A stretch of DNA of 41,379 bases from Fibrobacter sp. (GCA_017503015.1 JAFVTX010000024.1:1-41379); one strand, 5' to 3'. Numbered from the stretch's first letter, positions 15,902 to 24,182 are shown. Made by a program: numbers and translations. The notes: generated from the letters alone by a model not told the origin.

Positions 15902-16951
15902 TTATTTGACGATGTTGACCTTGTCGCCGTCGTTCATCTTGGACATGCCTTCCACCATGACGGTCTCGCCACCCTTGAGGCCTTCGGCAATCTGCACCTG
16001 GTCCTTGGTCTGGATACCGACCTTCACGATTTTACGGCGGGCGTTGCCATCTTTGTCTACGGTCCATACCATGTTGAGGCCGTTCTTGTAGACCACGGCT
16101 TCGGCGGGCACCACCACTCCGTTCACCTGCTTGGTTTCCAGTTCGGCGGTTATGTACATGCCGGGGAGCAACTTCTTGCTGCTGTTGTCAAACGTCACTT
16201 CTACGGGGAAGAACCTGGTCACAGGGTTAGCGGCCAGGGGAATTAGGGTGACCTTACCCTTCATTTTCTTGCCGGCCACCTCGACGGTAGCGGCGGCACC
16301 CATCTTGAACTGCGAAATGTCCTTGCTGGTCACGTTCAGCTTCAAGATGACCTTGTCCAGTTTGGCGATGGTGCAGAGGGTGGAACCCACGCCGGGGGTC
16401 TGACCTTCCTGGTAGTTCAGTTCAGTGACCACGCCTGCGGCATGTGCCAGAATCTTGGTGGCGCGACGGGCGGTTTCCAGGTTCATCTTGGCAATCTTCA
16501 GCTGCATTTCGGCCTGGTCCAGGTCCTGCTGGCTAAGACCGCCCTTGGCGTGTACTTCGCGCAGACGTTGGGTGGATTTTTCGAGCAGGGCCACCTGTTC
16601 CTGCACCTGTTCGTACTGGGTGTTGTCGCCGGTAAAGATGTATTCGGCCAGCACCTGGTCCTTTTGGACGGTAGAGCCCACCTGCACGTAGATCTTTGCC
16701 AGGGGGTCGCCCATCTTGGAGATGGCGTTAGCCTGCTGCATGCCCTCGATGGTACCGCTGAATTCGCGGATGTCCTTGAGGGAGGATTTCTTGGCTTTTG
16801 CCACGCGGGCGGGCTTGCCCTTTTCCTTCTGGATTTCTTCGATGGTGGAAGGTGCCACTGTGGCACTATCCTTGGCGTCTTTGCCCTTGCAGCCGACAAG
16901 GACAAACGTTAGGGCAGAAAGGGTGATGATGTACTTTTTGATGCTGTTCAT
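15902..16951 (-). CDS. RND efflux periplasmic adaptor (membrane fusion protein)
   Basis: A 349-residue adaptor, probably a lipoprotein (signal ITLSALTFVLVGC, Cys21). It links the RND pump to the outer-membrane channel. Visible parts are a lipoyl half-motif (KMGDPLAKIYVQVGSTVQKDQ), a helical hairpin (about residues 115-160), the second lipoyl half (HAAGVVTELNYQEGQTPGVG), a beta-barrel domain (ATVEVAGKKMKGKV) and a membrane-proximal domain (ETKQVNGVVVPAEAV). It is 20 bp upstream of the pump gene and 10 bp downstream of the TolC gene. Confidence 0.93.
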   Translation of the reverse strand: MNSIKKYIITLSALTFVLVGCKGKDAKDSATVAPSTIEEIQKEKGKPARVAKAKKSSLKDIREFSGTIEGMQQANAISKMGDPLAKIYVQVGSTVQKDQVLAEYIFTGDNTQYEQVQEQVALLEKSTQRLREVHAKGGLSQQDLDQAEMQLKIAKMNLETARRATKILAHAAGVVTELNYQEGQTPGVGSTLCTIAKLDKVILKLNVTSKDISQFKMGAAATVEVAGKKMKGKVTLIPLAANPVTRFFPVEVTFDNSSKKLLPGMYITAELETKQVNGVVVPAEAVVYKNGLNMVWTVDKDGNARRKIVKVGIQTKDQVQIAEGLKGGETVMVEGMSKMNDGDKVNIVK

Positions 16952-16961
16952 AATCTTTGTC

Positions 16962-18362
16962 CTATTGATATTCTCCGGTGGCCTGCAAAAGGGCGTTGTA
17001 GGCGTTGTTCCAATTCAAGACCGCTTCCATGTACTTGAGCTTTGTGGTGCGGAGCGTCATGGAGGCGTCCAGGTAGTCCAGCTGGGTGGACTTACCCACC
17101 TTGTAGGAGGCCTCGGTCAAGTCGTAGTTGCGGGTGGCCAGATCTACCTGGCGTTTCTGGAGCTCCAGCTGGCGTACCGCGTCTTCCAGGGTGTTGGCGC
17201 AGGATTCGATCTGCATGCGGAACCCGCGCTCGGCGGTTTCTTTCTGGATCTGGGTGTCGCGCAGTTTCGATTTCGCCTGGACCACGGCTTCCTTGGTTTT
17301 CATACCGTTGAAGAGGTTCATGGTCAGGTTCAGGCCCACGTACTTGTTGATGTTCTTGTCCCAGTCGGGGGCGTCCCACTGCTGGATCTCGTTTTTGTTG
17401 TTGGTGTACTTGAGGCCGCCCACCAGCACGACGGTGGGCTTGTAGCCGCCCTCTTCGATGGAAATGTTCTTCTGGAGCATGTCTTCGGACTGGTCGAGCA
17501 TCACCAGTTCCTTGCGGCGCTTTTTCACGTTGGCCATGGCGGTGTCTGGGTAGGGCAGGTTGGAGTTCGGGTCACGGAGTTCCCCCTTGAACTGCACGTC
17601 GGCCTCCCAGTCCATTCCCATGGTGTTCAGCAGCGCGTTACGGGCGAGAATCTGGTTCTTCTTGGTCTTTTCCAGCTCGGACTTGAGCTGGTCCAACTGG
17701 AGCTGGGCACGAATCTGGTCCAGTTCCGAGGCAAGTCCGCTTTCTACGGCGCCGTTCACGTAGTCGATATGCTGCTGCGTCTGGGCGATGCTCGCTTCCA
17801 GGATAGCCACGGCGGAATCCAGGTAGATCAGCTGGTCAAAGGCGGTTTCCACGTTGTACTTGACGGTGGACTTCACGTTTTCCAGGTTCACTTCCTTTAA
17901 GCGCCTGTAGGCCTTGGCAATCTCGATGCCGGTACCTACCTTGCCCTGGGCGTACAGAATCTGTGTGGCGGTGAGGCCCACGCTGGATTGCCAGCGGTAA
18001 CCCTGGGATTTCATGCCGTAAATGAGGCCGTCTACCGCGGGAGCCATGACCTGTTGGTCATAATCGGGTGCGCCCATCTGGGTGGCCGCGTTGGTCAGGG
18101 CATGGTCGTTCTTGACGTCGTCCAGCCCGAAAATGCGTGTGACGCCTGCGCTCAGGTCGATAGAGGGCATGGCGTTTCCATAACCGGCGTCCACCTGGGA
18201 GTTGGCAGAAACCAGCTCTTCTTCGGCGGTCTTGATGGTCGTGGACTTTTCCATGGCAATGCGGAGGGCGTCTTCGCGGGTATAGGCCTGCCCGGCCCAT
18301 GCGGGCAATGCCAGCGAAAGCGCGAAAGCCACGGAAGGTAGGATAGCAAATTGCCTTGACAT
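16962..18362 (-). CDS. TolC-family outer membrane efflux protein
   Basis: A 466-residue outer-membrane channel protein and the first gene of the efflux operon. A Sec signal peptide ends near AWAGQ. The rest is the twofold repeated coiled-coil pattern of TolC/OEP proteins, with AYTREDALRIAMEKSTTIKTA at the start of repeat 1, ELDQIRAQLQLDQLKSELEKT in a helix, and GKSTQLDYLDASMTLRTTKLKY in repeat 2. The ATG has CTGGAG upstream and a TAAATTTG promoter box at 18388-18395. Confidence 0.93.
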   Translation of the reverse strand: MSRQFAILPSVAFALSLALPAWAGQAYTREDALRIAMEKSTTIKTAEEELVSANSQVDAGYGNAMPSIDLSAGVTRIFGLDDVKNDHALTNAATQMGAPDYDQQVMAPAVDGLIYGMKSQGYRWQSSVGLTATQILYAQGKVGTGIEIAKAYRRLKEVNLENVKSTVKYNVETAFDQLIYLDSAVAILEASIAQTQQHIDYVNGAVESGLASELDQIRAQLQLDQLKSELEKTKKNQILARNALLNTMGMDWEADVQFKGELRDPNSNLPYPDTAMANVKKRRKELVMLDQSEDMLQKNISIEEGGYKPTVVLVGGLKYTNNKNEIQQWDAPDWDKNINKYVGLNLTMNLFNGMKTKEAVVQAKSKLRDTQIQKETAERGFRMQIESCANTLEDAVRQLELQKRQVDLATRNYDLTEASYKVGKSTQLDYLDASMTLRTTKLKYMEAVLNWNNAYNALLQATGEYQ

Positions 18363-18387
18363 TCGTTCTCCAGTTTGTAATATGGGC

Positions 18388-18395
18388 CAAATTTA
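18388..18395 (-). promoter_or_regulatory. Candidate promoter box TAAATTTG of the efflux operon
   Basis: The minus-strand octamer TAAATTTG lies about 25 nt before the TolC gene ATG. It is identical to the boxes at 6935-6942 and 30633-30640 and fits TAnnTTTG. It touches the dnaX-ybaB terminator at 18398-18425. Confidence 0.55.
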
Positions 18396-18397
18396 GC

Positions 18398-18425
18398 AAA
18401 AAAGCCCCCTTTTATATAGGGAGCT
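18398..18425 (-). terminator. Terminator of the dnaX-ybaB operon
   Basis: On the minus strand: AGCTCCC, a 9-nt A/T loop, GGGGGCT with one mismatch, then TTTTTT. It lies about 60 bp past the ybaB stop and just before the efflux promoter. Confidence 0.65.
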
Positions 18426-18483
18426 CCGTTTATTTGTGGATGAAATGCCCTTTATAGCGGATAAAAGGCACAGCCTGCCGGCA

Positions 18484-18792
18484 CTACATCAGGCCGGGGA
18501 TTTTCATGCCGCCGGTGACACCGCTAATGCTTTCTTGGGTGGCGTCGTCCTTTTTCTTGACGGCCGCGTTGATGGCCGCCATAATTAGGTCTTCCAGGGC
18601 TTCCACGTCGTCCTTGTCGACGGCGTCGGGATTGATCTTGATCATGGTGAGTACCCCGCGACCGTTCATGGCGACTTTCACCATGCCGCCACCTGCTTCG
18701 GCATCGAAACTCTGGGCTTTCAGGTCGCTTTGTGCCTTCAGCATCTTGCTCTGCATCTTCTGAAGGTCCTTCAGCATTTTACTCATGTCCAT
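18484..18792 (-). CDS. ybaB: YbaB/EbfC-family nucleoid-associated protein
   Basis: A 102-residue small DNA-binding protein. The N-terminal helix is the Met/Lys/Gln-rich pattern of the family (KMLKDLQKMQSKMLKAQ). The core has GGGMVKVAMNGRGVLTMIKI, where the family has [GA]-G-x-V-x-V-x-x-x-G. Residues DVEALEDLIMAAINAAVKK form the second long helix. It probably binds DNA as a dimer. It is 15 bp downstream of dnaX; the dnaX-ybaB(-recR) order is widely conserved. No recR follows here: a terminator comes next. Confidence 0.93.
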   Translation of the reverse strand: MDMSKMLKDLQKMQSKMLKAQSDLKAQSFDAEAGGGMVKVAMNGRGVLTMIKINPDAVDKDDVEALEDLIMAAINAAVKKKDDATQESISGVTGGMKIPGLM

Positions 18793-18807
18793 GGAATGAA
18801 CTCCTTT

Positions 18808-20541
18808 CTAGTTGTCGTTGTCTTCTTCTAGGTCGTCTTGGGCCATGCTGGCCGTTTCCTTTTTCAACGCTACAGAATATACCAATTCTGCAGCGAACAT
18901 TTTTTCCAAATCTTTCAAAACGGGTTCCCTGTCCTTGTCCAGCTCGTAGGGGCTTTTTTTGGCATTTTCTCGCAAGATTCGCTCCGTTTCCGTGTAGGCG
19001 CGGGTCTTCACCGAAAGAGAAACCTTGGTCTGGAGCTTGTCTTCGAGCAGGTTTTGCAGCCTGGTCATGAACTCTGGATGTTCCTGCAGCTGCTGGAAGT
19101 TCCAAGAGTCATTTTTTGTCGTTTCGCCAACGAAGGTGAGGGCGATGGGGAAGGGATTTTCGTGAATGTCGCCGGTCTCGAGAACCGTGCCCGCCATAGC
19201 AGCCGAGAAGTACAGGTCTCCGTCATCGGCAAAACTTGCGCAGATAGAGGGCCAGGCGGCTGCAATCTCGTAGCGCGAATAGGTAGCACCGCCTTCGGAG
19301 CCCTGGTAATTTTCGAAGGGGTCGGCATAGGGTGTGGGGGCTGGTTCGGCCTCGAGGGCCTGGGCAACTTCAGCTACTTTTTTTTTTACCGCCTCGTCGG
19401 CGGCGGATTTGGGGTCGTTGATGACGGCCAGCGCTCGCTTGAGGTCGGTGAGTCGGTCGAGCCATGCCATCCGGGCAAACGTGGTCTCCACTACGAGTCT
19501 CGGGTTGGTACTGTAACGCAGGTTCGCCTGCAGGTCAATGAGCATCTTGCTCAAGCGCAGCAGGTCGCCGTTGCTGATTCCCTGACCTGCGCTCTTGAAC
19601 TTGTTGAAAAGCTCTTCCGTCACGTTCAGCTCATCGGCGGTGAAGGCTTCCAGGCGGCTGTAAATCATGTTCCGCAGGAATTTTCCGAAACCGTCTAGTA
19701 GGGGAGTGAACTCTATGCCAATCTTGACGGCATCATCCACCATCTTGAAACAGCCCTTCAGGTCATGGGTCTCGATGGCCTGGATAAGGGAGAAGAACAG
19801 CTCCACCGGTGGAATCCCGAGGATAGAGCGCACCGATTCGGCGGTCATGTCGCTGCCGGTGAAGGCGTAGGCCTGGTCGAAATAGGTGAGTCCGTCGCGC
19901 ATGGAACCGTCTGCCTTCTCGGCGAAGATGTCCAGGGCCTCATCAGAGGCGTTGATGTTTTCCTGCTCGCAGATGTAGCGGAGTCGACTACGGATCTGGT
20001 CCATGGTGAGCCGTTTGAAGTCGAAACGCTGTACGCGGCTGAGGATGGTCTGGGGAACCTTGTTCACCTCGGTGGTGGCGAAGATGAAAATTACATGCGG
20101 AGGAGGTTCTTCGAGGGTTTTGAGCAGGGCGTTAAAGGCTCCGGTGGAGAGCATATGCACTTCGTCAATGATGAAGACCTTGTACTTGCCGATAACCGGG
20201 GGGTATTGCACGCGCTCGATAACATCGCGGATGTTCTCAACGCCGGTATTGGAGGCTGCATCTATCTCATAGACGTCCATGGGATTGCCGCTGGCGATAT
20301 CCTTACAGCTGTCGCACTGACCACAGGGGTGTAGCGGGTCTCCTCCTTTGCAGTTCAAGGTCCGGGCGAGGATTCTGGCACTGGTGGTCTTGCCCACGCC
20401 GCGGGTACCGGTAAAAAGGAAGGCATGGTGCAGGCGGCCGCCCTCGATTGCGTTCTGGAGGGTTTTTGCGATATGTTCCTGTCCGACCATGTCGGAGAAA
20501 GACTGGGGGCGCCACTTTCGGGCCATTGCTACGTATGCCAT
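18808..20541 (-). CDS. dnaX: DNA polymerase III gamma/tau subunit
   Basis: A 577-residue clamp-loader ATPase. It starts MAYVAMARKWRPQSFSDMVG, as most DnaX proteins do, so ATG at 20541 is preferred to the longer reading from 20631. Walker A is GTRGVGKTT (45-53). The zinc module is Cys64, Cys73, Cys76, Cys79, Walker B is VFIIDEVHML, and the sensor/arginine region is ATTEVNKVPQTILSRVQRFDF. The C-terminal part (from about 370) is divergent and would hold the tau-specific region. A TATACT box lies 6 nt before the ATG, so the mRNA may be leaderless. ybaB follows. Confidence 0.95.
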   Translation of the reverse strand: MAYVAMARKWRPQSFSDMVGQEHIAKTLQNAIEGGRLHHAFLFTGTRGVGKTTSARILARTLNCKGGDPLHPCGQCDSCKDIASGNPMDVYEIDAASNTGVENIRDVIERVQYPPVIGKYKVFIIDEVHMLSTGAFNALLKTLEEPPPHVIFIFATTEVNKVPQTILSRVQRFDFKRLTMDQIRSRLRYICEQENINASDEALDIFAEKADGSMRDGLTYFDQAYAFTGSDMTAESVRSILGIPPVELFFSLIQAIETHDLKGCFKMVDDAVKIGIEFTPLLDGFGKFLRNMIYSRLEAFTADELNVTEELFNKFKSAGQGISNGDLLRLSKMLIDLQANLRYSTNPRLVVETTFARMAWLDRLTDLKRALAVINDPKSAADEAVKKKVAEVAQALEAEPAPTPYADPFENYQGSEGGATYSRYEIAAAWPSICASFADDGDLYFSAAMAGTVLETGDIHENPFPIALTFVGETTKNDSWNFQQLQEHPEFMTRLQNLLEDKLQTKVSLSVKTRAYTETERILRENAKKSPYELDKDREPVLKDLEKMFAAELVYSVALKKETASMAQDDLEEDNDN

Positions 20542-20569
20542 GCGTAAAGTATAGTAAAAAATGATGCGA

Positions 20570-20681
20570 GTTTCGAGTTCTAAGTTACTAGTTACTAGAG
20601 TTATTCTGAAACAAGACTCTTGTAACATCAAAAACTAGTAACTAGCCCGAAGGGCGAAGTAACTAGTAACTGGTAACTTTT
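20570..20681. repeat. Inverted heptamer-repeat element upstream of dnaX and the 20715 gene
   Basis: The left arm 20570-20604 is five 7-mers (GTTTCGA, GTTCTAA, GTTACTA, GTTACTA, GAGTTAT). The right arm is AACTAGT, AACTAGC (20633-20646), a 14-nt core CCGAAGGGCGAAGT, then AACTAGT, AACTGGT, AACTTTT (20661-20681). The core equals two heptamer lengths, so the period is kept across it. The arms are complementary (TTACTAGTTACTAG against CTAGTAACTAG) and would form a long cruciform or hairpin. The GCCCGAAGGGC core resembles GGCGCCAAAGGCGC in the 7947 element. Confidence 0.88.
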
Positions 20682-20714
20682 TTATTATTTGTACAGAAAA
20701 TCATGAGGTCTATA

Positions 20715-21092
20715 ATGAATCCGAATCTGGCGCTTTTGGTCCTATCTTGGCAGGTGGCTTGTCTTTTTCACGAGAATGAAACTGAAAATCTTTTGCCTGG
20801 CTCTTCTTCTGCGACACAGGCGGAAAGTGATACTTTGGACCAAATTCACGACGAACTGACCCCCGATGTCTCTTGGGATGACTTCAATAAGGTTTATGGC
20901 TCGTTTTCATCGGCAAAAGAACGTGCGACGGCTTGTGTGGAAACCCTTAGGGAGCAAAGTCCCGAGTTCAAGAGCAAAGTGTTGGAATCTATGCTGAAAG
21001 TAGCAAATGCCTCCCGCGAAGATGAAAACGAGAGCAATGTATCTCCGGAAGAAATGGCCTTTGTCCAGCAGATTCGTGAAGCTTTGGAATAG
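20715..21092 (+). CDS. Small TerB-like helical protein
   Basis: A 125-residue acidic protein without a convincing signal peptide. The C-terminal half, VLESMLKVANASREDENESN followed by VSPEEMAFVQQIREAL, resembles the TerB/DjlA-N helical fold (L-x-x-[ML]-x-x-V-A-x-A-[DS]-x-x-x-x-x-E-E). This is only a fold-level guess, as the metal-binding acidic residues are not clearly in place. ATG at 20715 is chosen because TGAGG lies just upstream; an in-frame ATG at 20703 is also possible. A receiver-like gene follows 20 bp later. Confidence 0.6.
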   Translation: MNPNLALLVLSWQVACLFHENETENLLPGSSSATQAESDTLDQIHDELTPDVSWDDFNKVYGSFSSAKERATACVETLREQSPEFKSKVLESMLKVANASREDENESNVSPEEMAFVQQIREALE

Positions 21093-21112
21093 TTTTACTA
21101 TATTGCAGCATT

Positions 21113-21568
21113 ATGGAAAAAGAACTTGACAATTTTGATGACGAAGATTTGGGAGAATTCGATAAGAATCTTCTGGATTCGGATGAAGGTGTTGAAAGTG
21201 CCCCTGTAATTAGGGATTACAGCCAGCGCCAGATTCTCATTTGGGAAGAAGATGATGCCCGGCGTGAAGCTTGTCTTGAGGTTTTGACTGACCTGTTGGT
21301 GGGTGCCACTATCAAGCCCGTGAAAACCGAGGCCGAGGCCCTGGAACAACTGGAAAACGAGGATTGGGATACCTTCGTGGTCGATTTTTATTCTGAAGGG
21401 GTCTCCGAGAGCGAGTTTATCAAGCGTGTTAACAACTACCCGGGTTCAATTCTCGTGGCCATCTCCATGGGGCCGTTGACCTTGCCCGATGAACGTGACC
21501 CCGCCAAGACAGAACTTTTGCGTAGGCTTTTCGACATGGATAAACCTGCTGCGCAACTTCACGGCTAG
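21113..21568 (+). CDS. Receiver-like (degenerate REC) domain protein with acidic N-terminus
   Basis: A 151-residue cytoplasmic protein. After a strongly acidic 35-residue N-terminus there is a receiver-like pattern: strand ILIWEEDDARREACLEVL with acidic residues 46-48, helix EAEALEQLENEDWD, strand TFVVDFYSEG with a possible phosphoacceptor Asp91, and strand ILVAISMG with Ser118. The conserved Lys of a true receiver is not evident, and loop 5 is odd (PLTLPDERD). It may be a pseudo-receiver. There is no output domain. A TATATT box lies 8 nt before the ATG. A terminator follows. Confidence 0.6.
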   Translation: MEKELDNFDDEDLGEFDKNLLDSDEGVESAPVIRDYSQRQILIWEEDDARREACLEVLTDLLVGATIKPVKTEAEALEQLENEDWDTFVVDFYSEGVSESEFIKRVNNYPGSILVAISMGPLTLPDERDPAKTELLRRLFDMDKPAAQLHG

Positions 21569-21587
21569 TTTAGGTCAAAAAATTTTT

Positions 21588-21619
21588 AAGACTCCGAGGA
21601 GAACTCCCCGGAGTTTTTT
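21588..21619. terminator. Bidirectional Rho-independent terminator
   Basis: Hairpin ACTCCG...CGGAGT with additional inner pairing and a T6 tail on the plus strand. A-rich sequence upstream gives a U-tract on the other strand. It separates the convergent receiver-like and lamin-tail lipoprotein genes. Confidence 0.8.
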
Positions 21620-21633
21620 GTTGTTGTGTAGCT

Positions 21634-22863
21634 TTAGAAGCAACCCTCGGGTGATCCTGGAGTTGGAACTCCCATGCACCAGGATTCGCCTAGCCCCCTT
21701 GTTTGCCAAAGACGCTGGTTAAGCTGGGTGCTTTGGGGATTCTTGCTGGGATTGTTGTTGTTGGGAATGACTGTTGCCGAATCCTGAACGTTGGAATAAA
21801 ATAAGGAATCAAGAATGGTTCCGTTGCATTGGAGCACGATGGAGCTCTTGGTGTTGGTCAGGTCTCCCCAGGTTGCGGTGTTCCTGAATGCTGTTGGGGT
21901 GCTTGCCGAAGTATCGCCAAACACGAGGTTTTTGCCTGGAGCGATGTCATTAACGGTGATTTCCCAGGCCTTGCTGCCCGTTGAACCGGTGCCGATGGTG
22001 CAGCCGCCCAGCAAAAGGGTGTCTATGCTTCCATTGTAGATCTCGATGAATTCGTATTGATTGGAATCTGTTTTGAGGGGTGCACTCAAGAATTCTGTGA
22101 TAACCAGGTCGTTTTCTTTTGGACTGCGCCTCGATGCTGGCAGGTTCATTTGAATCTCCAGGTTGGCGTTGTCGGCGATTTCTATGGCTATGGCCGCCTT
22201 GCCTCTCAGGGATTTCAGTTCTAATGATGGAACCGGATTGTCTGGACTTAAATAGAGTGAATCTTCTATTTGATAAATGTTGTTGTCCAGCTGGTCGAAC
22301 AACGTTATTTTTAATCGGTAGCTTTTTTCCAGAGCGAGAAAATCGGTATGGAACACGCCGTCGCTGTCGACTATTTCCATAAGGTAGGTATAGAGGGAAT
22401 CTTCGGATTCCAATTCCATTTGCCCATAGGCGATTTTGACGGGGTTTCCAAACCCTAGGGGAATCCGTAGGTAGATGAATCCGGCCAGAGGCCGCATCTT
22501 GATGTTGATTTCTTCTGTTTTGCCCGCTTCTAACCGGGCCTCCACTTCGCCTTTTTGCATCAGGTTGCCGTTGGCATAAATTTTAGCCTGGAATCTCCAG
22601 TGGTCATGGGGGAACAGGTCTAGCTCTAGGGAATGTTCTTCTGGACTTTTGACCAGGTGCAGAGTATCGGCTCCCATACAGTCGATGACTAGACTGTCCA
22701 TGAGGGGGACGCTTGTGTAGTGGAGTTCCAGCTGCACCTTGGTGGAGACACCTTCGGTGTTTGCAATAGTTTTTTCGCCGGAATCCTTGCCGCAGGCCCA
22801 AAGAACAAGGGCGAATAGGGAAAGGGCCAGAGCCCACAGAGTTGTTTTCTTGATAGGATTCAT
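21634..22863 (-). CDS. Lipoprotein with C-terminal lamin-tail domain
   Basis: A 409-residue exported lipoprotein; the signal peptide has lipobox VLWAC, followed by GKDSGEK. The middle part (about 40-250) is beta-rich with no recognised family. Residues about 255-360 match the bacterial lamin-tail domain (LTD): LVITEFLSAPLKTDSNQYEF, then IEIYNGSIDTLLLGGCTIG, then APGKNLVFG. LTDs in secreted bacterial proteins are thought to aid attachment or stability. ATG at 22863 is chosen because AAGGAGG lies 5 nt upstream. It is convergent with the receiver-like gene. Confidence 0.8.
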   Translation of the reverse strand: MNPIKKTTLWALALSLFALVLWACGKDSGEKTIANTEGVSTKVQLELHYTSVPLMDSLVIDCMGADTLHLVKSPEEHSLELDLFPHDHWRFQAKIYANGNLMQKGEVEARLEAGKTEEINIKMRPLAGFIYLRIPLGFGNPVKIAYGQMELESEDSLYTYLMEIVDSDGVFHTDFLALEKSYRLKITLFDQLDNNIYQIEDSLYLSPDNPVPSLELKSLRGKAAIAIEIADNANLEIQMNLPASRRSPKENDLVITEFLSAPLKTDSNQYEFIEIYNGSIDTLLLGGCTIGTGSTGSKAWEITVNDIAPGKNLVFGDTSASTPTAFRNTATWGDLTNTKSSIVLQCNGTILDSLFYSNVQDSATVIPNNNNPSKNPQSTQLNQRLWQTRGLGESWCMGVPTPGSPEGCF

Positions 22864-22943
22864 TTGACCTCCTTTTGGTTTATAAGACATCCTATGCCTT
22901 ATAAACGGAATTGGGAGGCCAAAAAGGAACGGTAAAAAAAATA

Positions 22944-23438
22944 TTACGAGTTCTGTGGCTGATTTCCGGAATTATGGTTCCTGGAACTCTGTAGCTTTTC
23001 AGCGCAGGGCTTACTTTGTCTTAAAATTTTCACCAGGGCGCTGGGAGAAAGGCCAAAAGCCTTAGCTGCTTCCTTGGTGTCACCGTTTTTTTGAGCCATG
23101 CGGTCAAAGACGTGGGCCACGAACAGGGGGAAAAGAGGGTTACTTGTTTGAATATGCCCGTTGCTTCCGGGAAAGGGCATTTCGGGCTCTTGGGGTGCTT
23201 CTCGCACCTTGAGGGCAAGTGCCATCTGCATGCGGTGCAGAGCGTGGACCTTATTTTCCTTGGCGGATCTGCCTTCGGAGGATTTGATTTCTAAATTGTA
23301 TTCCCGTAAGGTCAGCTGCACTCCGGTGTTGGTCTTGTTCCTGTGTTGCCCGCCAGGACCGGACCCCTGGAAACCTTTCAGGGTACAGACGCCTAGCAGC
23401 TGGTCCAGGCTCATTTTTAAGTAGGTATCGCGATGCAT
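22944..23438 (-). CDS. Stand-alone GGQ-domain release-factor-like protein
   Basis: A 164-residue protein with the peptidyl-tRNA hydrolase core of class I release factors: FQGSGPGGQHRNKTNTGVQL, with GGQ at residues 29-31. The stop-codon recognition domains of RF1/RF2 are absent, so it is of the ArfB/YaeJ/PrfH-like type and may rescue stalled ribosomes. The arginine-rich tail of ArfB is not obvious. Instead residues about 105-145 look helical (FVAHVFDRMAQKNGDTKEAA, then KAFGLSPSALVKIL), somewhat like a helix-turn-helix. Its ATG lies in the palindrome ATGCAT shared with the divergent lipoprotein start at 23433. Confidence 0.82.
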   Translation of the reverse strand: MHRDTYLKMSLDQLLGVCTLKGFQGSGPGGQHRNKTNTGVQLTLREYNLEIKSSEGRSAKENKVHALHRMQMALALKVREAPQEPEMPFPGSNGHIQTSNPLFPLFVAHVFDRMAQKNGDTKEAAKAFGLSPSALVKILRQSKPCAEKLQSSRNHNSGNQPQNS

Positions 23439-23606
23439 ATCTTGAAAGATAAAATTCTTGTGCCCCTCGCTATGGTTGTTTTCTTGCTATTAACCGCCTG
23501 TGCAGGCTCTGCGGACAACGCTTCCCAGGGTGGAGTTCTTCAAAATACGCCCCAAAATGCCCAGGCAAAGGACGCCCAATACCAGGAGCGAGTCCAGGAC
23601 AAGTAG
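23433..23606 (+). pseudogene. Lipoprotein N-terminal part, ended by in-frame TAG
   Basis: The frame starts at ATG 23433 and encodes a clear lipoprotein signal: Lys5 and Lys7, a hydrophobic core (ILVPLAMVVFLLL) and lipobox LTAC with Cys23. A Gln/Ala-rich linker follows. The frame meets TAG at 23604-23606 and continues without another stop to 24167. The downstream part has no export signal of its own, so the two pieces were surely one gene of 245 codons. This is a nonsense mutation, a sequence error or a readthrough site. The first five bases of the ORF overlap the divergent GGQ gene. Confidence 0.8.
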
Positions 23607-24167
23607 GCCCTTTTGGAAACTATGTTCCAGAACTTTCTGGACGGTATCCGGAACGGTGCTTCTGCCGAAGTCCTGTACGGCTATCTGACAGACACTTCGG
23701 AATACTGGCTGGACACTCTTGAAACACATGCCCGCCGCTACGACGCTGAGGCTCTGGATACATGCCAGTTTTATGAGGCCTACGCCATTATTCTTTACCG
23801 CCTTTATGAGCGGGAACACCTCTGGGAAACCGAAGATGACCGCATGCTCTTTATGCTGCTCAGCAAGAGCGGTATGCTGGACCGGTTCCTGCGTCTGCAA
23901 CTTGGACCCATGAAGGTGAAAAACGACCGGGGAAGTATAGGCCTTGCCAAAAGCCCCGACGTGCCCATTATGCTATTTGTCTGGGATGACCGGACCTGGA
24001 AACTGGACCTGCCGGCAACGCTCCCTCTGATTACCAAGGGAATCGAATCTATCGCGGTCAAGAAGAACTGGACCAACCGCAAGCTGGCCCTTTACTGGAT
24101 AGAGAAGGAATACCACATGACCTACTCCAGGCTGGACGATTCCCTGTTGGAGCCTATCGGTTTTTAG
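23607..24167 (+). CDS. Hypothetical protein, continuation of the lipoprotein gene beyond the TAG
   Basis: About 186 codons in the same frame as the lipoprotein signal at 23433. If translated alone it could begin at TTG 23613 or ATG 23622; neither has a ribosome site. The protein is helical, with aromatic residues (YGYLTDTSEYWLDTLETHAR) and a C-terminal WIEKEYHMTYSRLDDSLLEP. I do not recognise the family. It is followed 15 bp later by another exported hypothetical protein, so the two may be an envelope operon. Confidence 0.6.
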   Translation, partial: ALLETMFQNFLDGIRNGASAEVLYGYLTDTSEYWLDTLETHARRYDAEALDTCQFYEAYAIILYRLYEREHLWETEDDRMLFMLLSKSGMLDRFLRLQLGPMKVKNDRGSIGLAKSPDVPIMLFVWDDRTWKLDLPATLPLITKGIESIAVKKNWTNRKLALYWIEKEYHMTYSRLDDSLLEPIGF

Positions 24168-24182
24168 TTAGACGAATACACG

